A stretch of DNA of 64,000 nucleotides, taken from positions 371,082 to 435,081 of the forward strand of contig KB722754.1 of assembly GCA_000349905.1 (NCBI GenBank), written 5' to 3'. Source of the DNA: Volvariella volvacea V23 (Eukaryota; Basidiomycota; Agaricomycetes; Agaricales; Pluteaceae). Each line of letters begins with the position of its first letter. Positions within the stretch are counted from its first letter, which is position 1. Below, piece by piece: positions 44,601-55,024 of the stretch. The notes under the pieces were generated by a model. It was not told the origin of the DNA and made no database searches. It saw nothing but the letters and a program-made list of their open reading frames with translations. A program made the translations under genes and the position numbers.

Positions 44601-44971
44601 AAAACAGACGGTGACGATACACCTCTGGGGGCAGGTGCGATAGTAGGTGACGTAGCTGGTGATATAAGGGCCTTCTGAGACGCTGTCCGATGGCTCGTAT
44701 AGGCAACTGCAGCGGGCTCAGAATAGAGGGAAGACTGAGAGGAGAGCAGAGGAGTGCTCTCGGATATCGGTCCTGACGCAGGCTCTGCGATGGGTTCATT
44801 CCTTTTCCTTCGAGATATGCCTGGTAACACGCCTGAAAGCACGCCGAGATCGCTTTCCCTTGCATTTGAAGACCGGAAAGTAGCATCCCGCCCCGAGATT
44901 TTCGATCGAGTTGAAGGAGGCTTTGACAAGCCAAAGCCTGATCGGCAAGACCTCTCAGGTAAAAAGGACAT
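41700..44971 (-). CDS. RT-RNase H protein, copy 2, with conserved N-terminal domain
   Basis: About 1,073 aa in two exons (44971-43007 and 42956-41700), joined by a 50-nt phase-0 intron at the same codon as in copy 1. Layout matches copy 1: Ser-rich N-terminus (TPLLSSQSS), the conserved domain (WLAICKEICELEAVGLYIPI, NHGLNILVTQMRDIRSIRKI, RKLPSFCRDWYRKQ), RT (FYCAPLTVDEH, RMCIDYSRP, MTLDIAKFHR, CPFGARPSEGNSGE, WCDDF) and RNase H-like part (KDGIGIILNDQC, MTVQCDNQAFIEAFEKGRH). In the 76 residues from MTxDI to WCDDFVI about 64 are identical to copy 1 by eye. The C-terminus is longer and basic (ARGRSKSVSRASLPGG). All catalytic Asp residues I can place are kept. No flanking integrase, recombinase or target-site duplication was found. 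Confidence 0.8.
42957..43006 (-). other. Shared-position intron in RT copy 2
   Basis: A 50-nt intron (GTAAGCTCA ... ATTATAG), phase 0, between ARIVAEV and IINAVPGTQA. Confidence 0.75.
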
Positions 44972-45504
44972 CCAGAGATTCCCAACACCAGATGTAGGCT
45001 CTTCTTTTGCCGGATCCGTGCTGAATCAATAGAGCGACTAAGTCTTATGAAGAAATTGTAGAGTGAATTTCATACACACCGCTCAGAAGCGATAGATGGA
45101 ATTCGCCAAGTGTCTAGCATTTCGAGAATAAGCAACGAGAGGCGATGAACTGAATTAGACAACGACAGATTGAAGGAATATCCTGCGAAAGGTCAATAGT
45201 ACGAGTAATCCTCTTTATAACCCGATTTCCATCATTAGACTGCGACAACTTGCAGGATGACTTAACGCCCAGTTTACTGACTGCGGGAGTTCTGTGCAGC
45301 GCAAGGAGACTTCATAGTTAAGCGTTGTACATAATCACGACAAATGACAAGAGCAGAGAGCTCTAGAATCTAGTGAATGATGCGTTTGAATACTCGCAGT
45401 AATTCAAGTTCGGTGTACATGCTTAGCAAGTCGCGTGACACGTGTGACAATGTCGCGTAAAGTTTATCTACTCTCGCTGGTATCCCATTTCCTCCTCTTG
45501 CACT
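44972..45504. other. Divergent spacer between RT copy 2 and MAK5
   Basis: About 530 bp between divergent starts. It holds the promoter block of RT copy 2 and the MAK5 promoter. No coding frame is supported. Confidence 0.55.
45199..45284 (-). promoter_or_regulatory. Promoter block of RT copy 2
   Basis: GTACGAGT, TTTATAA (45214-45220; TTATAAA on the gene strand), ATTTCCATC, ACTGCGAC and TTTACTGACTGC match the order seen upstream of copy 1. About 240 nt before the ATG. Confidence 0.6.
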
Positions 45505-48368
45505 ATGGGCACATCTACCGCAATAAAGCGCAAGCATGCGCACCGGTCATCTGTCCAGTATAAAAAACAGAAAACCCATCACAGCAGGAGTGGTCGCACA
45601 CTCAACATTAACGAGCTACCTTGGAAGCCGTCCAAAAGACCAGAGGTTTCTGGAATTGACGGAGACGAGGGTATTTTAGAGCTAGAGGAAGTTGATGGAG
45701 TCGAAGTGGTTTATGATGAAGGTGCAGGAGGGCGGATTGTGAAGTTTAATGTTCGTGAGTTCTTGTGGATGGACTTCATAGCGTGCCTTGAGTACCCAGA
45801 TATCGACGGTCGCGAATTGGGACTCTCTCCAACACGTCTTTAGAAGTCTTTGAGCCCCGATATGCATTGATTTAGCCATTAGATGTTGGAAAATGCCAAT
45901 GCCAAAGCATTAGAGAAGCATAGGGGGCAAAACAATCCACCCGAAGTGGATGAAGAGGGCGCTCAAGCAGAGGACGGCGAAAGGGCCGGGGCACAACCAC
46001 AATACGAGCCTTTTGACCAAGAGCTCCTACCGAGCTGGCGAAAATTCTCGTTGCACCCACAGCTCCTTCGCGGATTGCATCGGAAACAGTTCGACGCACC
46101 CACACCCATTCAAGCTGCATCACTACCCCATGCGCTATCAGGGAAGGACGTCATCGGAGTTGCTCAGACGGTGAGATGAGGATCACGTATGAAGCCCGAT
46201 ATGATTGCTGACGCAAGGACACCCCACAGGGTTCTGGTAAAACGCTGGCATATGGATTACCCATTCTCCACCATCTACTTTCCCAGCCCCCCGTTCCGTC
46301 CAAATCTAAACGTCCTGTCAAAGCTTTAGTCCTTGCTCCGACACGGGAACTTGCGCTGCAAGTCTCTTCACATTTGAACGCTTACCTCACGCCCATCCCA
46401 TACCCAAAGGCAAGCGAGTCAGAAGGAGGAACAGAAAAACGGCCTTCACAATCACAACCAACGAAGAAGCCACCCCCACATGTGAGCTGCGCTGCCATCG
46501 TTGGTGGCATGTCGAGTCAGAAGCAGAGGAGAATATTAGATCGGGGTGTGGATGTCTTGGTTGCTACTCCTGGTCGGTTATGGGATATTATGGAAGAGGT
46601 ATTTTGCAATAAAGCTTCCTTGTGCGATTCTAATACACGCCTTGCATTTCTGACTATGGCAGGATGACGACTTAGCGAAGCAAATTAAACATTTGCGTTT
46701 CCTAGTATTGGACGAAGCAGACCGAATGATTGAAGCAGGTCATTTCGCAGAGTTAGAAAATATACTTCGACTAACATTACGCGAAAACGAGTATGCGCCC
46801 CGAGTTCCTTGTTTGTTTTTAGCTGCACGCTCATTGGATTTCTTACAGAAACGATCAGATACCTGCAGGAGAGGATGAGGAAGAGCAGCAAAATCTCAAG
46901 TCGATTGATACTCTCCAAACATTCGTGTTTTCGGCAACGCTTAGTAAAGACTTACAACAGAACCTGAAGAGACGCAAATCACGGTCAAAATCTTCAAAAA
47001 AGCGATCAAATGAACCTGCAACAACCCTTGGTAAGGATCTCTTTGAATTTTTATGCGTTATTTTTAAGCGTTGCAAGAACAGGTGACTTGTTACTTCGCC
47101 TTGACTTCAGGGATCCCGATCCAGAGGTGATTGACCTCAGTCCCGTTGGAGGTGTTGTGGCGACATTAAAAGAGAGCAAAATCGAATGCCTCACTGCAGA
47201 CAAGGTACACAACTCTTCACTCGCGCAATTAGCTTGGTTGCTCACCAATGAACAGGACGTTTATCTGTACTATTTTCTATTGCGATACCCTGGAAGATCT
47301 GTTGTCTTCCTTTCTTCTATCGACGGCATACGTCGATTGATGCCCTTAATGGAGCTCCTGAATGTAAAAGCCTTCCCTTTGCACTCACAGCTCGAGCAGC
47401 GGCAAAGACTCAAAAATCTCGATCGGTGAGTGACTCGTCCAATGGCTCATCAGCTGCGGTATGATGTGTTCGCAGGTTCAAGAGCATTCAAAACTCCGTA
47501 CTTCTTGCTACGGATATTGCTGCTCGTGGCTTAGATATCCCCGAAATTGATCATGTAATTCACTATCAAGTACCTCGAACTGCGGATGCCTATGTTCATC
47601 GTAATGGACGTACTGCTCGTGCAATGAGGAAGGGGTTTAGTATGCTGATGTGCGCGCCTGACGAGAGAAGGATCGTAAAAGCGTTGATGCACAGTCTTAG
47701 TCGAGGTCTGCGCTTGCTTAGTTTCGGCAATTATAGGCAACCTAATCTCTTTTCCCCGCGTATAGATGAAGAGGAGATACCAGAGATGCCAATCGAGCTT
47801 GGAATCTTGGACCAGCTGAAGGAAAGGGTGCAGCTAGCTAGACGTATAGAAACAGAAAACCATAAAGTTAGAAAATCCAACCACGAGAAGAATTGGGTGA
47901 AGGAGACGGCTGATGCAATGGACATCGAGCTGGACTCTGATTTTCTCAGGTGTGCACCATCAACCCGGGTTTTGGACCTTATCTGAGGCGCATATAGTAA
48001 TTCCGACGACGAGGAAGTTCCTTCAAAACAGCAGCGCAAAAAGCGAGAGGTTAAAAATGCAGCCTTGAAGGCTGAGTTGAAACAGATGCTCGCGCAGCCA
48101 TTGCTCGCAAAAGGGGTTTCAGCCAGATATATTACATCCGGCAGTAGGCCTGTCGTTGATGGTCTTCTTTCCGGAGATTGTGAGTCTTTTTGCTGGTGTG
48201 CTACGGAGTTCAACCCACTCAATTGGTCTTCGCTCAGTCAACGAAGTCATGATTGGACTGAAAAATGTAGAGGCTGGTGCTGATTTGGTGCAGGTCAAAC
48301 GAAAGAAAAAGCGGTCAACTACCAAAAGCGAAGGTGATGGGGCGGAATGGAGCGGAATTGGGAACTGA
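45505..48368 (+). CDS. MAK5: ATP-dependent RNA helicase Mak5 (DDX24)
   Basis: Nucleolar DEAD-box helicase for 60S ribosomal subunit assembly. The start [16 protein letters not shown] at 45505 opens a basic N-terminus; [14 protein letters not shown] precedes an acidic stretch. Helicase motifs in order: Q motif [15 protein letters not shown], motif I AQT/GSGKT (split by a phase-0 intron), [51 protein letters not shown] and [10 protein letters not shown] basic C-terminus follows ([18 protein letters not shown]). The last intron (GTGAGTCTT ... GCTCAG) joins LLSGD to [20 protein letters not shown]; stop at 48366-48368. About nine exons. The insert between motifs Ia and Ib is long, as is usual for Mak5. 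Assignment rests on motif context and the N-terminal WKP region. Confidence 0.9.
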
Positions 48369-48601
48369 GTACAACCATTGCCCTTTTACCTACCTGCTTA
48401 CTTGTGCTTTGCCCACGCCTATTCACCACTAGTCCGTGGATAGAGTAGTTCGCGTGCCGCAGAAATGCCCCCTTTTCTAACATGAAGCTTCGGCAGAGAC
48501 GGACGCAAAGTCCGTCATGTTCAATCCATGCCTAATACAGGCCGTTGAGCACCAGCCAAACAGTGCCCACTGGTCTAATTTACAACCATCAACTCGAACT
48601 T

Positions 48602-50221
48602 ATGTCAAGATCCGCGTATCATCAACTTTCTCCCATCGAGCTCTGCCCCAATGAGATTCTTTCTCAAGTGAAGGATCACTTAGTTGGTGACCTTCCCCAA
48701 GGGAAAGCGCTGCAGCCCATGCTCAATTTGCGCCTTGCGTGTCGGCGTTTAAACTCATTTTTCACCCAGTTCATCATGGATCGACTCGTCATCGAATTCA
48801 TAGTTTGTACAAACACGAGGGACCCAGGTCCAGGACATGGAGAATTGTTCCACTTTCTCATGCGCGACATTCTGAGCAACAAAACCACGCACACTCCAAT
48901 CATTCCAGTCCCAGACGCCTTTATCCCATGCCTCTCAACACTCGTCCTCGATATTTTCCCCGGCTACTCAATTCCGCTGAAGGAGTCCACCGATCAATTG
49001 TCGCCCTTTTGGGACGAACTCTCAAGGTACACCTCTTTAAAATCTCTTGTAGCCATGTGGGATGGGGCATGGATTGAAGTCGATAGGGATGGATCCCTCT
49101 ATGAATGCCTAGCAAGGCAACTCTTGCAAACAGTGAATCAAGCCACAAACGGCCGGCTCTCCTCTATCGAGTGGTGTTGCTCCTATTCACTCCATTTAGT
49201 AAGCCCCATCTCTCAATTCCTCTCGGTATTCCAACACCTGCAAAACTTGTCGCTTGAGTTATACGACGCATCTGATGAAAGGGAAGCGCAGCTCCCATGG
49301 CTGTTGGGGGACCCCCTTGTTCCACTTCCGTCTCTCCGTTCCCTGTCCCTTTCCTGGGATTCCCAGCAACCGCTTTATTCACCAGAAGAACTCCTCCAAA
49401 TGGTATTCCCCAAAACATCTATTGAAGTCCTTCATATCGCGGGCGTCGTGTCAACTAAGCCACTCAAGCCACACCCTGCGTTGACCCCGTCAACCACGCC
49501 AACCCTCCCCTCGTTTCCTCCTATCCGCAACCTTAAAGATATCTCTCTTAACAGCTATAACCAATATGCAACAGAGGATATGCCGAATGTCGACCTGCTA
49601 TGGGCTCACCTCCAGAGGTCTGGCGTACGTCTTACAAACTTGTCCCTTGAATACGGTATCTCCAGGAGTCTTTTGAAGTATCTGAGCTCCTATCAGGGTT
49701 TGGAGGAGTGTGAATTTGACGTCTCTATCTTTCCCATAAATCTAGCATCTATCTCATTTGTAGATGCTGTGCTGGTGCCGCACGCATCTTCACTTACCTC
49801 GCTCTCAATCACCTTCCTGGATCGCCAGCTAAAATCGGGCTGGGAGGCAATGGCAATAGACCCAGAAGCTTGGCCCAAACCATCAACGTTTCTCCACCTT
49901 GCGCACCTCACGGTAATAACACCACGTGCGTGGCAATTGGACGCGAAAGAGTGCCAAGTCGTGGTCAACTATGCTACTGAAATCCCAAAGCTTCGGACCC
50001 TGGAGGTCGGATGGTCGAATGTAGACTACGTTATCGATGCCACCATCGGAGATGAAGTCTTGATTAGGAGGTGTGGATTGCATTCGTTCAGGATTTCAGC
50101 TTGCTCGTTTCTTTGCAGCGTAGTATGGGGGTTAACATTTCCACCTATGAGCTGTGTCGTGGCAGAACCATGCTCAACTTTTCCGTTGAATACCATTTCC
50201 GAACATCACAACGAACCTTAG
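48602..50221 (+). CDS. F-box-like, leucine-rich protein
   Basis: Intronless frame of about 539 aa. The start was set at ATG 48602 (MSRSAYHQLSPIELCPNEIL); the frame is open upstream only through a TTG. The N-terminal 60 residues fit an F-box-like motif: LCPNEILSQVKDHLV and LNLRLACRRLNSFFTQFIMD. The remainder has irregular leucine-rich stretches (FQHLQNLSLELYDASDE, PLPSLRSLSLSWDSQQ, LTSLSITFL, IPKLRTLEVGWSN) like the degenerate LRR parts of mushroom F-box proteins, a family expanded in Agaricomycetes. It would act as substrate adaptor in an SCF ubiquitin ligase; no target can be inferred. Confidence 0.7.
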   Translation: MSRSAYHQLSPIELCPNEILSQVKDHLVGDLPQGKALQPMLNLRLACRRLNSFFTQFIMDRLVIEFIVCTNTRDPGPGHGELFHFLMRDILSNKTTHTPIIPVPDAFIPCLSTLVLDIFPGYSIPLKESTDQLSPFWDELSRYTSLKSLVAMWDGAWIEVDRDGSLYECLARQLLQTVNQATNGRLSSIEWCCSYSLHLVSPISQFLSVFQHLQNLSLELYDASDEREAQLPWLLGDPLVPLPSLRSLSLSWDSQQPLYSPEELLQMVFPKTSIEVLHIAGVVSTKPLKPHPALTPSTTPTLPSFPPIRNLKDISLNSYNQYATEDMPNVDLLWAHLQRSGVRLTNLSLEYGISRSLLKYLSSYQGLEECEFDVSIFPINLASISFVDAVLVPHASSLTSLSITFLDRQLKSGWEAMAIDPEAWPKPSTFLHLAHLTVITPRAWQLDAKECQVVVNYATEIPKLRTLEVGWSNVDYVIDATIGDEVLIRRCGLHSFRISACSFLCSVVWGLTFPPMSCVVAEPCSTFPLNTISEHHNEP

Positions 50222-50400
50222 GGTAATTGCGAGTTGGTAGCCAAGGTCTACGTTTTTTGGTGCATTTACTGTGATTTCTCAAGTGGATAGCTAAATGATG
50301 TGGATTGTATTGTTCCTCGGTCGTGGCTACTAAATAAGTTGATCGGTGGCTGTGCAAGCCTTGTCGTAAATTTCTAATTCACCAGATTTGATTACTCTTA

Positions 50401-53400
50401 ATGAAGGCCAACTTCAAGGTTTGCCCAATCCCACCTCAATGCGAACGTGAGGAGCTGAACCTTCCCTCGTTTCTTGTCCGGGTCTAGTTTTCAAATATCT
50501 GTGGAACGGTCTATCGTCAAGGGAATATCGTATTCACCCCCGATGGCAACACTCTACTAAGTCCTGTGGGCAACCGGGTCTCAGTCTTTGACCTTGTAAA
50601 GTAGGTATTTTCTCCACTCGCGTGCAAGGGAAAACGTGAACAGGCTGATGAAAGGTAGTAACAAGTCCTCAACGTTTGCGTTTGAGAATCGCAAGAATAT
50701 TGCTGTGATCGCGCTAAGTCCGGATTCTAATGTTCTAATAAGCGTGGATGAGGGTATGTCTCCCATTTTCGTGCTTCAAATGGCGCAAATATCTGACTTT
50801 GTTATACTATGACTTGTGGGAGTAGATGGTCGTGCGCTCCTCGTCAACTTCAGAAGAGGTGCAGTTTTGCATCACTTCAACTTCCAAAAGCCCGTAAAAG
50901 ACGTCAAGTTTTCTCCTAATGGGAAGTGCGTGCCTCCTCCTACCTTTTTCTCTTCCCTTAGTTTGATTGTGGCCTCACCGTCGTTAGATACATCGCCGTC
51001 ACCCATGATTCCCACATACAAGTCTGGCGGACGCCAAACCACCTAATTCGAGAGTTCGCGCCCTTTGTGTTGCACAGAACGTATACGGGTCATCACGATG
51101 AAGTTTTGAGTATACAATGGTCGCCGGATTCGCAGTGCGTTTGTCTTAACAGTGTCAGCTTCTTGCACGACTGAAAATCGCATGCAAGGTGTTTCATCAC
51201 AACTTCACGGGACATGACGGCTCGCTTGTTCACCGTAGATCCCGTGGAAGGATTCAGGCCAAAAACCTTTGCAGGACACAAAGATGCAGTTATTGGTGCT
51301 TACTTTTCTGTCGACGGATCCACAGTGAGTCTCCACTTGTCTCTCTGAGCATTGTTCTTAGGATTCCTAGATATACACTGTCAGTCGTGATGGCGCTGTG
51401 TTTACATGGAAAGCCAAAGAGGACGAAGAAATGGACTCTGATGACGAGCCCTCAACATCAAAAACAAAAGCATTTGATCCAAATGCAATTGCCAACACGA
51501 GATGGGGCGTTCATAAAAGACACTATTTCAATCAGCCAGGAACCCGCGTCGTTTGTACGACCTTCCACCCGGGTTCCAACCTCCTCGTTGTTGGTTTCTC
51601 GACTGGCGTCTTCGGCTTATGGGAGATGCCATCCTTCCTCAATATCCATACTCTAAGCATCTCTCAAGAGAAAATCTCGTCCGTTGCTATCAACTCCTCT
51701 GGAGAGTGGTTAGCCTTTGGCGCTCGCAAGCTCGGACAGCTGCTCGTTTGGGAGTGGCAATCTGAGTCTTACGTATTAAAACAACAAGGGCATTATTTTG
51801 ACATGAACACCCTCGCCTACGCACCCGATGGCCAAACCATCGTAACAGGTGGAGATGATGGCAAAGTCAAAGTATGGTCCACGCATAGTGGGTATTGCTT
51901 CGTCACTTTCTCGGAGCACTCGGCTCCAATCTCCGCTGTTACATTTGCAAAACATGGGAGCGTCGTGTTCTCGTCCTCGCTCGACGGAACAATACGCGCA
52001 TATGATCTCATCCGCTATCGGAATTTCCGAACATTCACCTCGCCTTCGCCGGTACAGTTCTCTTGTCTTGCTGTGGACCCCCTAGGAGAAGTTATCGCTG
52101 CCGGTTCTACCGATTCGTTTGAGATCTTCCTTTGGTCGGTTCAAACAGGGAAGCTGTTAGACATCCTGGCAGGACACGAGGGACCCGTCAGTTCACTGGA
52201 ATTCTCGCCCACGGGAGCGAACCAACTAGCTAGCGCTTCTTGGGACCGTACAATCCGAGTATGGAACGTCTTCACTCGTACAGGGAATGTCGAGCCCTTC
52301 CAGTTAACCTCGGATGTCTTGGCTCTGGCCTTCCGACCTGACGGAAAGGAGATCGCTGCATCGACTCTTGATGGCCAAATAACCTTCTTCGACATACAAG
52401 AGTCAAAGCAGACGAACGTCATCGAGGGTAGAAAAGACGTGTCGGGAGGACGAAAAGCAGATGACCGAGTATCAGCCGCAAACAACTCTTCGGGCAAATC
52501 GTACAACAGCCTCGCCTATTCCGCCGATGGAAGGTGTATCCTCGCCGGAGGGAATAGCAAATACGTCGTGCTGTACGACGTACGAGAAGGCGAAGGCGTG
52601 ATGGTGAAGAAGTTCCAAATCTCACAGAACCTCTCGTTGGATGGTACTGAAGAGTTTCTGGATAGTCGAAAAGTGAACGATGCAGGGATCAATATCGATC
52701 TTATCGATAGACAAGGGGAGGAGAGCGATTTGGAGGATAGGTTGGATAGGAGCTTACCTGGTGCCTCCCGTGGCGCTGGGGATATGTCGAAGAGGAAATA
52801 CAGACAAGAGGCTCGAACCAAGTGTGTCAGGTTCTCGCCTACGGGAAGAGCTTGGGCGGCCGCTTCGACTGAGGGACTGCTGATCTACTCACTGGACGAT
52901 ACGGTCACCTTTGATCCTTTCGACTTGACCATCGACCTCACGCCACAAGCCGTCATGGACGTCGTAGCCGAAAAAGAATACCTCAAAGGTCTAGTCATGG
53001 CGTTCAGGCTGAGCGAAAAGCCTTTGATCAGATACGTGTACGAGAAAATCCCAGAAGCGGATATCCGGTTGGTGGCGAGAAAGCTGCCGCCGATGTATGT
53101 CGACAAGCTGTTGAGGTTTGTAGGGGAGCATTTGGAGCAGAGCCCGCATCTAGAGTTTGATTTGATGTGGGTGCATACGATTTTGATGGCCCATGGGAGG
53201 TATTTGAAGGACAGGTCGGCGGAGTTTGCGAGTGTATTTAGGGTGGTGCAAAAGGCTCTGGTGGATTCGGAGCAGACGATTTCGAAGTTGTGGGTGCCTT
53301 TTTCTGTCTGTTCTTTTGGTCATAGACTCACGCTTGGCTGTTTTCTTTAGATGTGACGAGAATACCTCGTTGCTGACATACCTCGTTGATCAGTCAAAGC

Positions 53401-53441
53401 TCAAGTCGCAGATGGACGTGGACGTGGAGATGATACTATGA
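50401..53441 (+). CDS. PWP2: Pwp2 (UTP-B component, WD40 protein of the small subunit processome)
   Basis: Nucleolar double-propeller WD40 protein needed for early 40S assembly. Exon 1 encodes MKANFK; a 70-nt intron leads to FSNICGTVYRQGNIVFTPDG. Then LLSPVGNRVSVFDLV, ISVDEDGRALLVNFRRGAVL, FAPFVLHRTYTGHHDEVLSI, DSHIQVWRTPN, TVSRDGAVFTWKAKE. The long exon from about 51370 gives LGQLLVWEWQSESYVLKQQG, DLIRYRNFRTFTSPSPVQFS, ASASWDRTIRVWN and the Utp12 domain (LVMAFRLSEKPLIRYVYEKI). The last exon is CDENTSLLTYLVDQSKLKSQ, ending MDVDVEMIL at 53441. The acidic tail found in yeast Pwp2 is absent. It lies in the same direction as Mak5, with which it shares the ribosome assembly pathway. Confidence 0.95.
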
Positions 53442-53719
53442 CAGCGGCAAAGTACAGTGTTGCGCACATGTACCCGTTTTCACTTTGGAAATTTGATCAA
53501 CCATTGATCTCATACGAGAGGTGCGAATGAGGGAGAATACAGTGTGAATTGCTATAACAATCATACGCGTACAACGAAAACCGACACACTAGATACGAGC
53601 AAAGATTCAACTTGGTACGAGATAACACTCCCTTTATCCGTGGTCATAGAAATCAAGAGGAGAGGGGTCGTATTGGTTGGGACCATAATCCATGTACGGA
53701 TAGGAGAAGAACGAGGAGC

Positions 53720-54028
53720 CTAATCCTTTTTTTGAGCGGGGCGGTTGTCTGCGGATTCGTTGTCAGGAAGTTATTGACAAAGATATCAAGGTTACTCTTA
53801 CCGTTGCGGTGGCGCTTATCAACGTCGTTGTAGCCTACCCAGTACACCAACCCAGTGAGGGCCGCTAGAGCCGCTGCGCCAATCAACTGTTGAACACACA
53901 CAACTCGGTGAGTCATCTTTAGCACTACACTCGAAACCACGCACCATGTTGTTATTATTCTTTCCTGAGCTGTTCAGGAACTTGTTGGTGCCAGAGGCCA
54001 TGTTACGACGAAGTGCAGTGGGAATCAT
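53720..54028 (-). CDS. Tiny single-pass membrane protein A
   Basis: Not recognised. Three exons. MIPTALRRNMASGTNKFLNS begins at 54028, followed by SGKNNNNM; donor GTGCGTGG, acceptor TTCAACAG; then LIGAAALAALTGLVYWVGY, a Gly/Ala-rich membrane helix, and DVDKRHRN; a last intron (GTAAGAGTAA ... TCCGCAG) joins to DNRPAQKKD and a stop at 53720. About 65 aa. The amphipathic Arg-containing N-terminus, one helix and a charged tail fit small mitochondrial inner-membrane proteins, but this is inference. The Asn run is unusual. It is divergent from gene B with 398 bp between starts. Confidence 0.6.
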
Positions 54029-54426
54029 AGTGAATGATGGCGATCTCTAGGCAGAATCTGAAGACGAGGCGATGGAGAAATGCGAGAGGAGAGCAATGTC
54101 TCGCATTTTATACGGGCTGCTAGACCTTTGGAGAGGGTGATTTAGTCTGTGACGTCATAGGAGTCGAGCCCTCGGCTAGCGCGATGCCCAAGCGCAATAC
54201 TCTGCAAAGTGTTCAGCCATGCAGTCACGCTCAGTCCATTGGAACGCCCACAGGTGTGGAGAGCTCCTGCCACTCGATGGTGGGTTGGTATTGCCCTGCG
54301 GACCAAATAATCCAATACAATCGCGAGAATCTTTTGGGAGCAACATCATTGCTTCGGCAGTCCGTCTAGGTTCAGTCGAGGCCGCATAGCTTACAGTCTA
54401 GGGCGCTAACGGCTGAATTTGAACTT
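54029..54426. promoter_or_regulatory. Divergent promoter region between small membrane proteins A and B
   Basis: 398 bp between the divergent ATGs. The frame at 54184-54369 (+) has no support. GTGACGTCATA at about 54150 contains a perfect TGACGTCA palindrome (CRE/ATF-type site). Confidence 0.5.
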
Positions 54427-54738
54427 ATGACTGCACAACAACCTCTTAATACGCCCAAAAGGATGGTGAGTTTGAACAGAGTCCATTTTTAGGATAGTGA
54501 CGACACGGCTATTTTCAAGGGTGCTGCGTTTGCAGGCGCGTTAGCTGTGGCTGGTGTGGTGTTTTACTTTTCCAAGAAAGCGATGGACGAGAAGCGGAAG
54601 GCTGATCTAGAAGCTTACAAAGCAGGTTTGCAGCCTCCCCTAACAAAAGCGATGCAGAGGGCTGACTGACGCGAGCGTCTTTTCCTACGAGCAGCACGGC
54701 TGCAGTCCCAGCAAAATTCAGAGGCCAAGAAGGATTAG
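54427..54738 (+). CDS. Tiny single-pass membrane protein B
   Basis: Not recognised. ATG 54427 gives MTAQQPLNTPKRM up to a GTGAGTTTG donor. The acceptor is most likely TTTTCAAG, giving a 54-nt intron and the continuation GAAFAGALAVAGVVFYF, a Gly/Ala-rich membrane helix, then SKKAMDEKRKADLEAYKA. A second intron (GTTTGCAGC ... GAGCAG) joins to ARLQSQQNSEAKKD and stop at 54736-54738. About 60 aa. A nearer TTTTTAG would make a 27-nt intron, too short for this genome. Topology and the KKD C-terminus resemble gene A. A mitochondrial inner-membrane role is plausible but unproven. Confidence 0.55.
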
Positions 54739-55024
54739 ACTGACTCCGGGGTTCATATTTGCTACAATTACGGTAGATTTTGTGCTCTAAAAATAACCCA
54801 GCTTTCGGTGCACCAAATAAGGTGCGATACCTTCCATCTATAGACGGTCATGCGGATGAAATGTTCCACTCCTTTCGTCACCGTCCTTTACGATGCCGCT
54901 CCTACACTAGTTCTGGACCCAGAAAATGCGTGTTTCACCTACATTGTCAATTTACCCCTCGAGCCGTGGTTGCCCTTGCTTTCTCCCTTAGCATATCCCC
55001 ATCACTTCATTCATCTTATCAACC

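Noticed and set aside
37408..44971. Reading the RT pair as one LTR retrotransposon with two long ORFs each
   Set aside because: The two long frames of each copy join through a normal intron into one protein, and no LTR, primer-binding site, integrase or recombinase was found between or around them.
54466..54492. A 27-nt intron (GTGAGT to TTTTTAG) in small membrane protein B
   Set aside because: Too short for splicing in this genome. The next acceptor TTTTCAAG gives 54 nt with a GTGAC branch-like site and keeps the frame.
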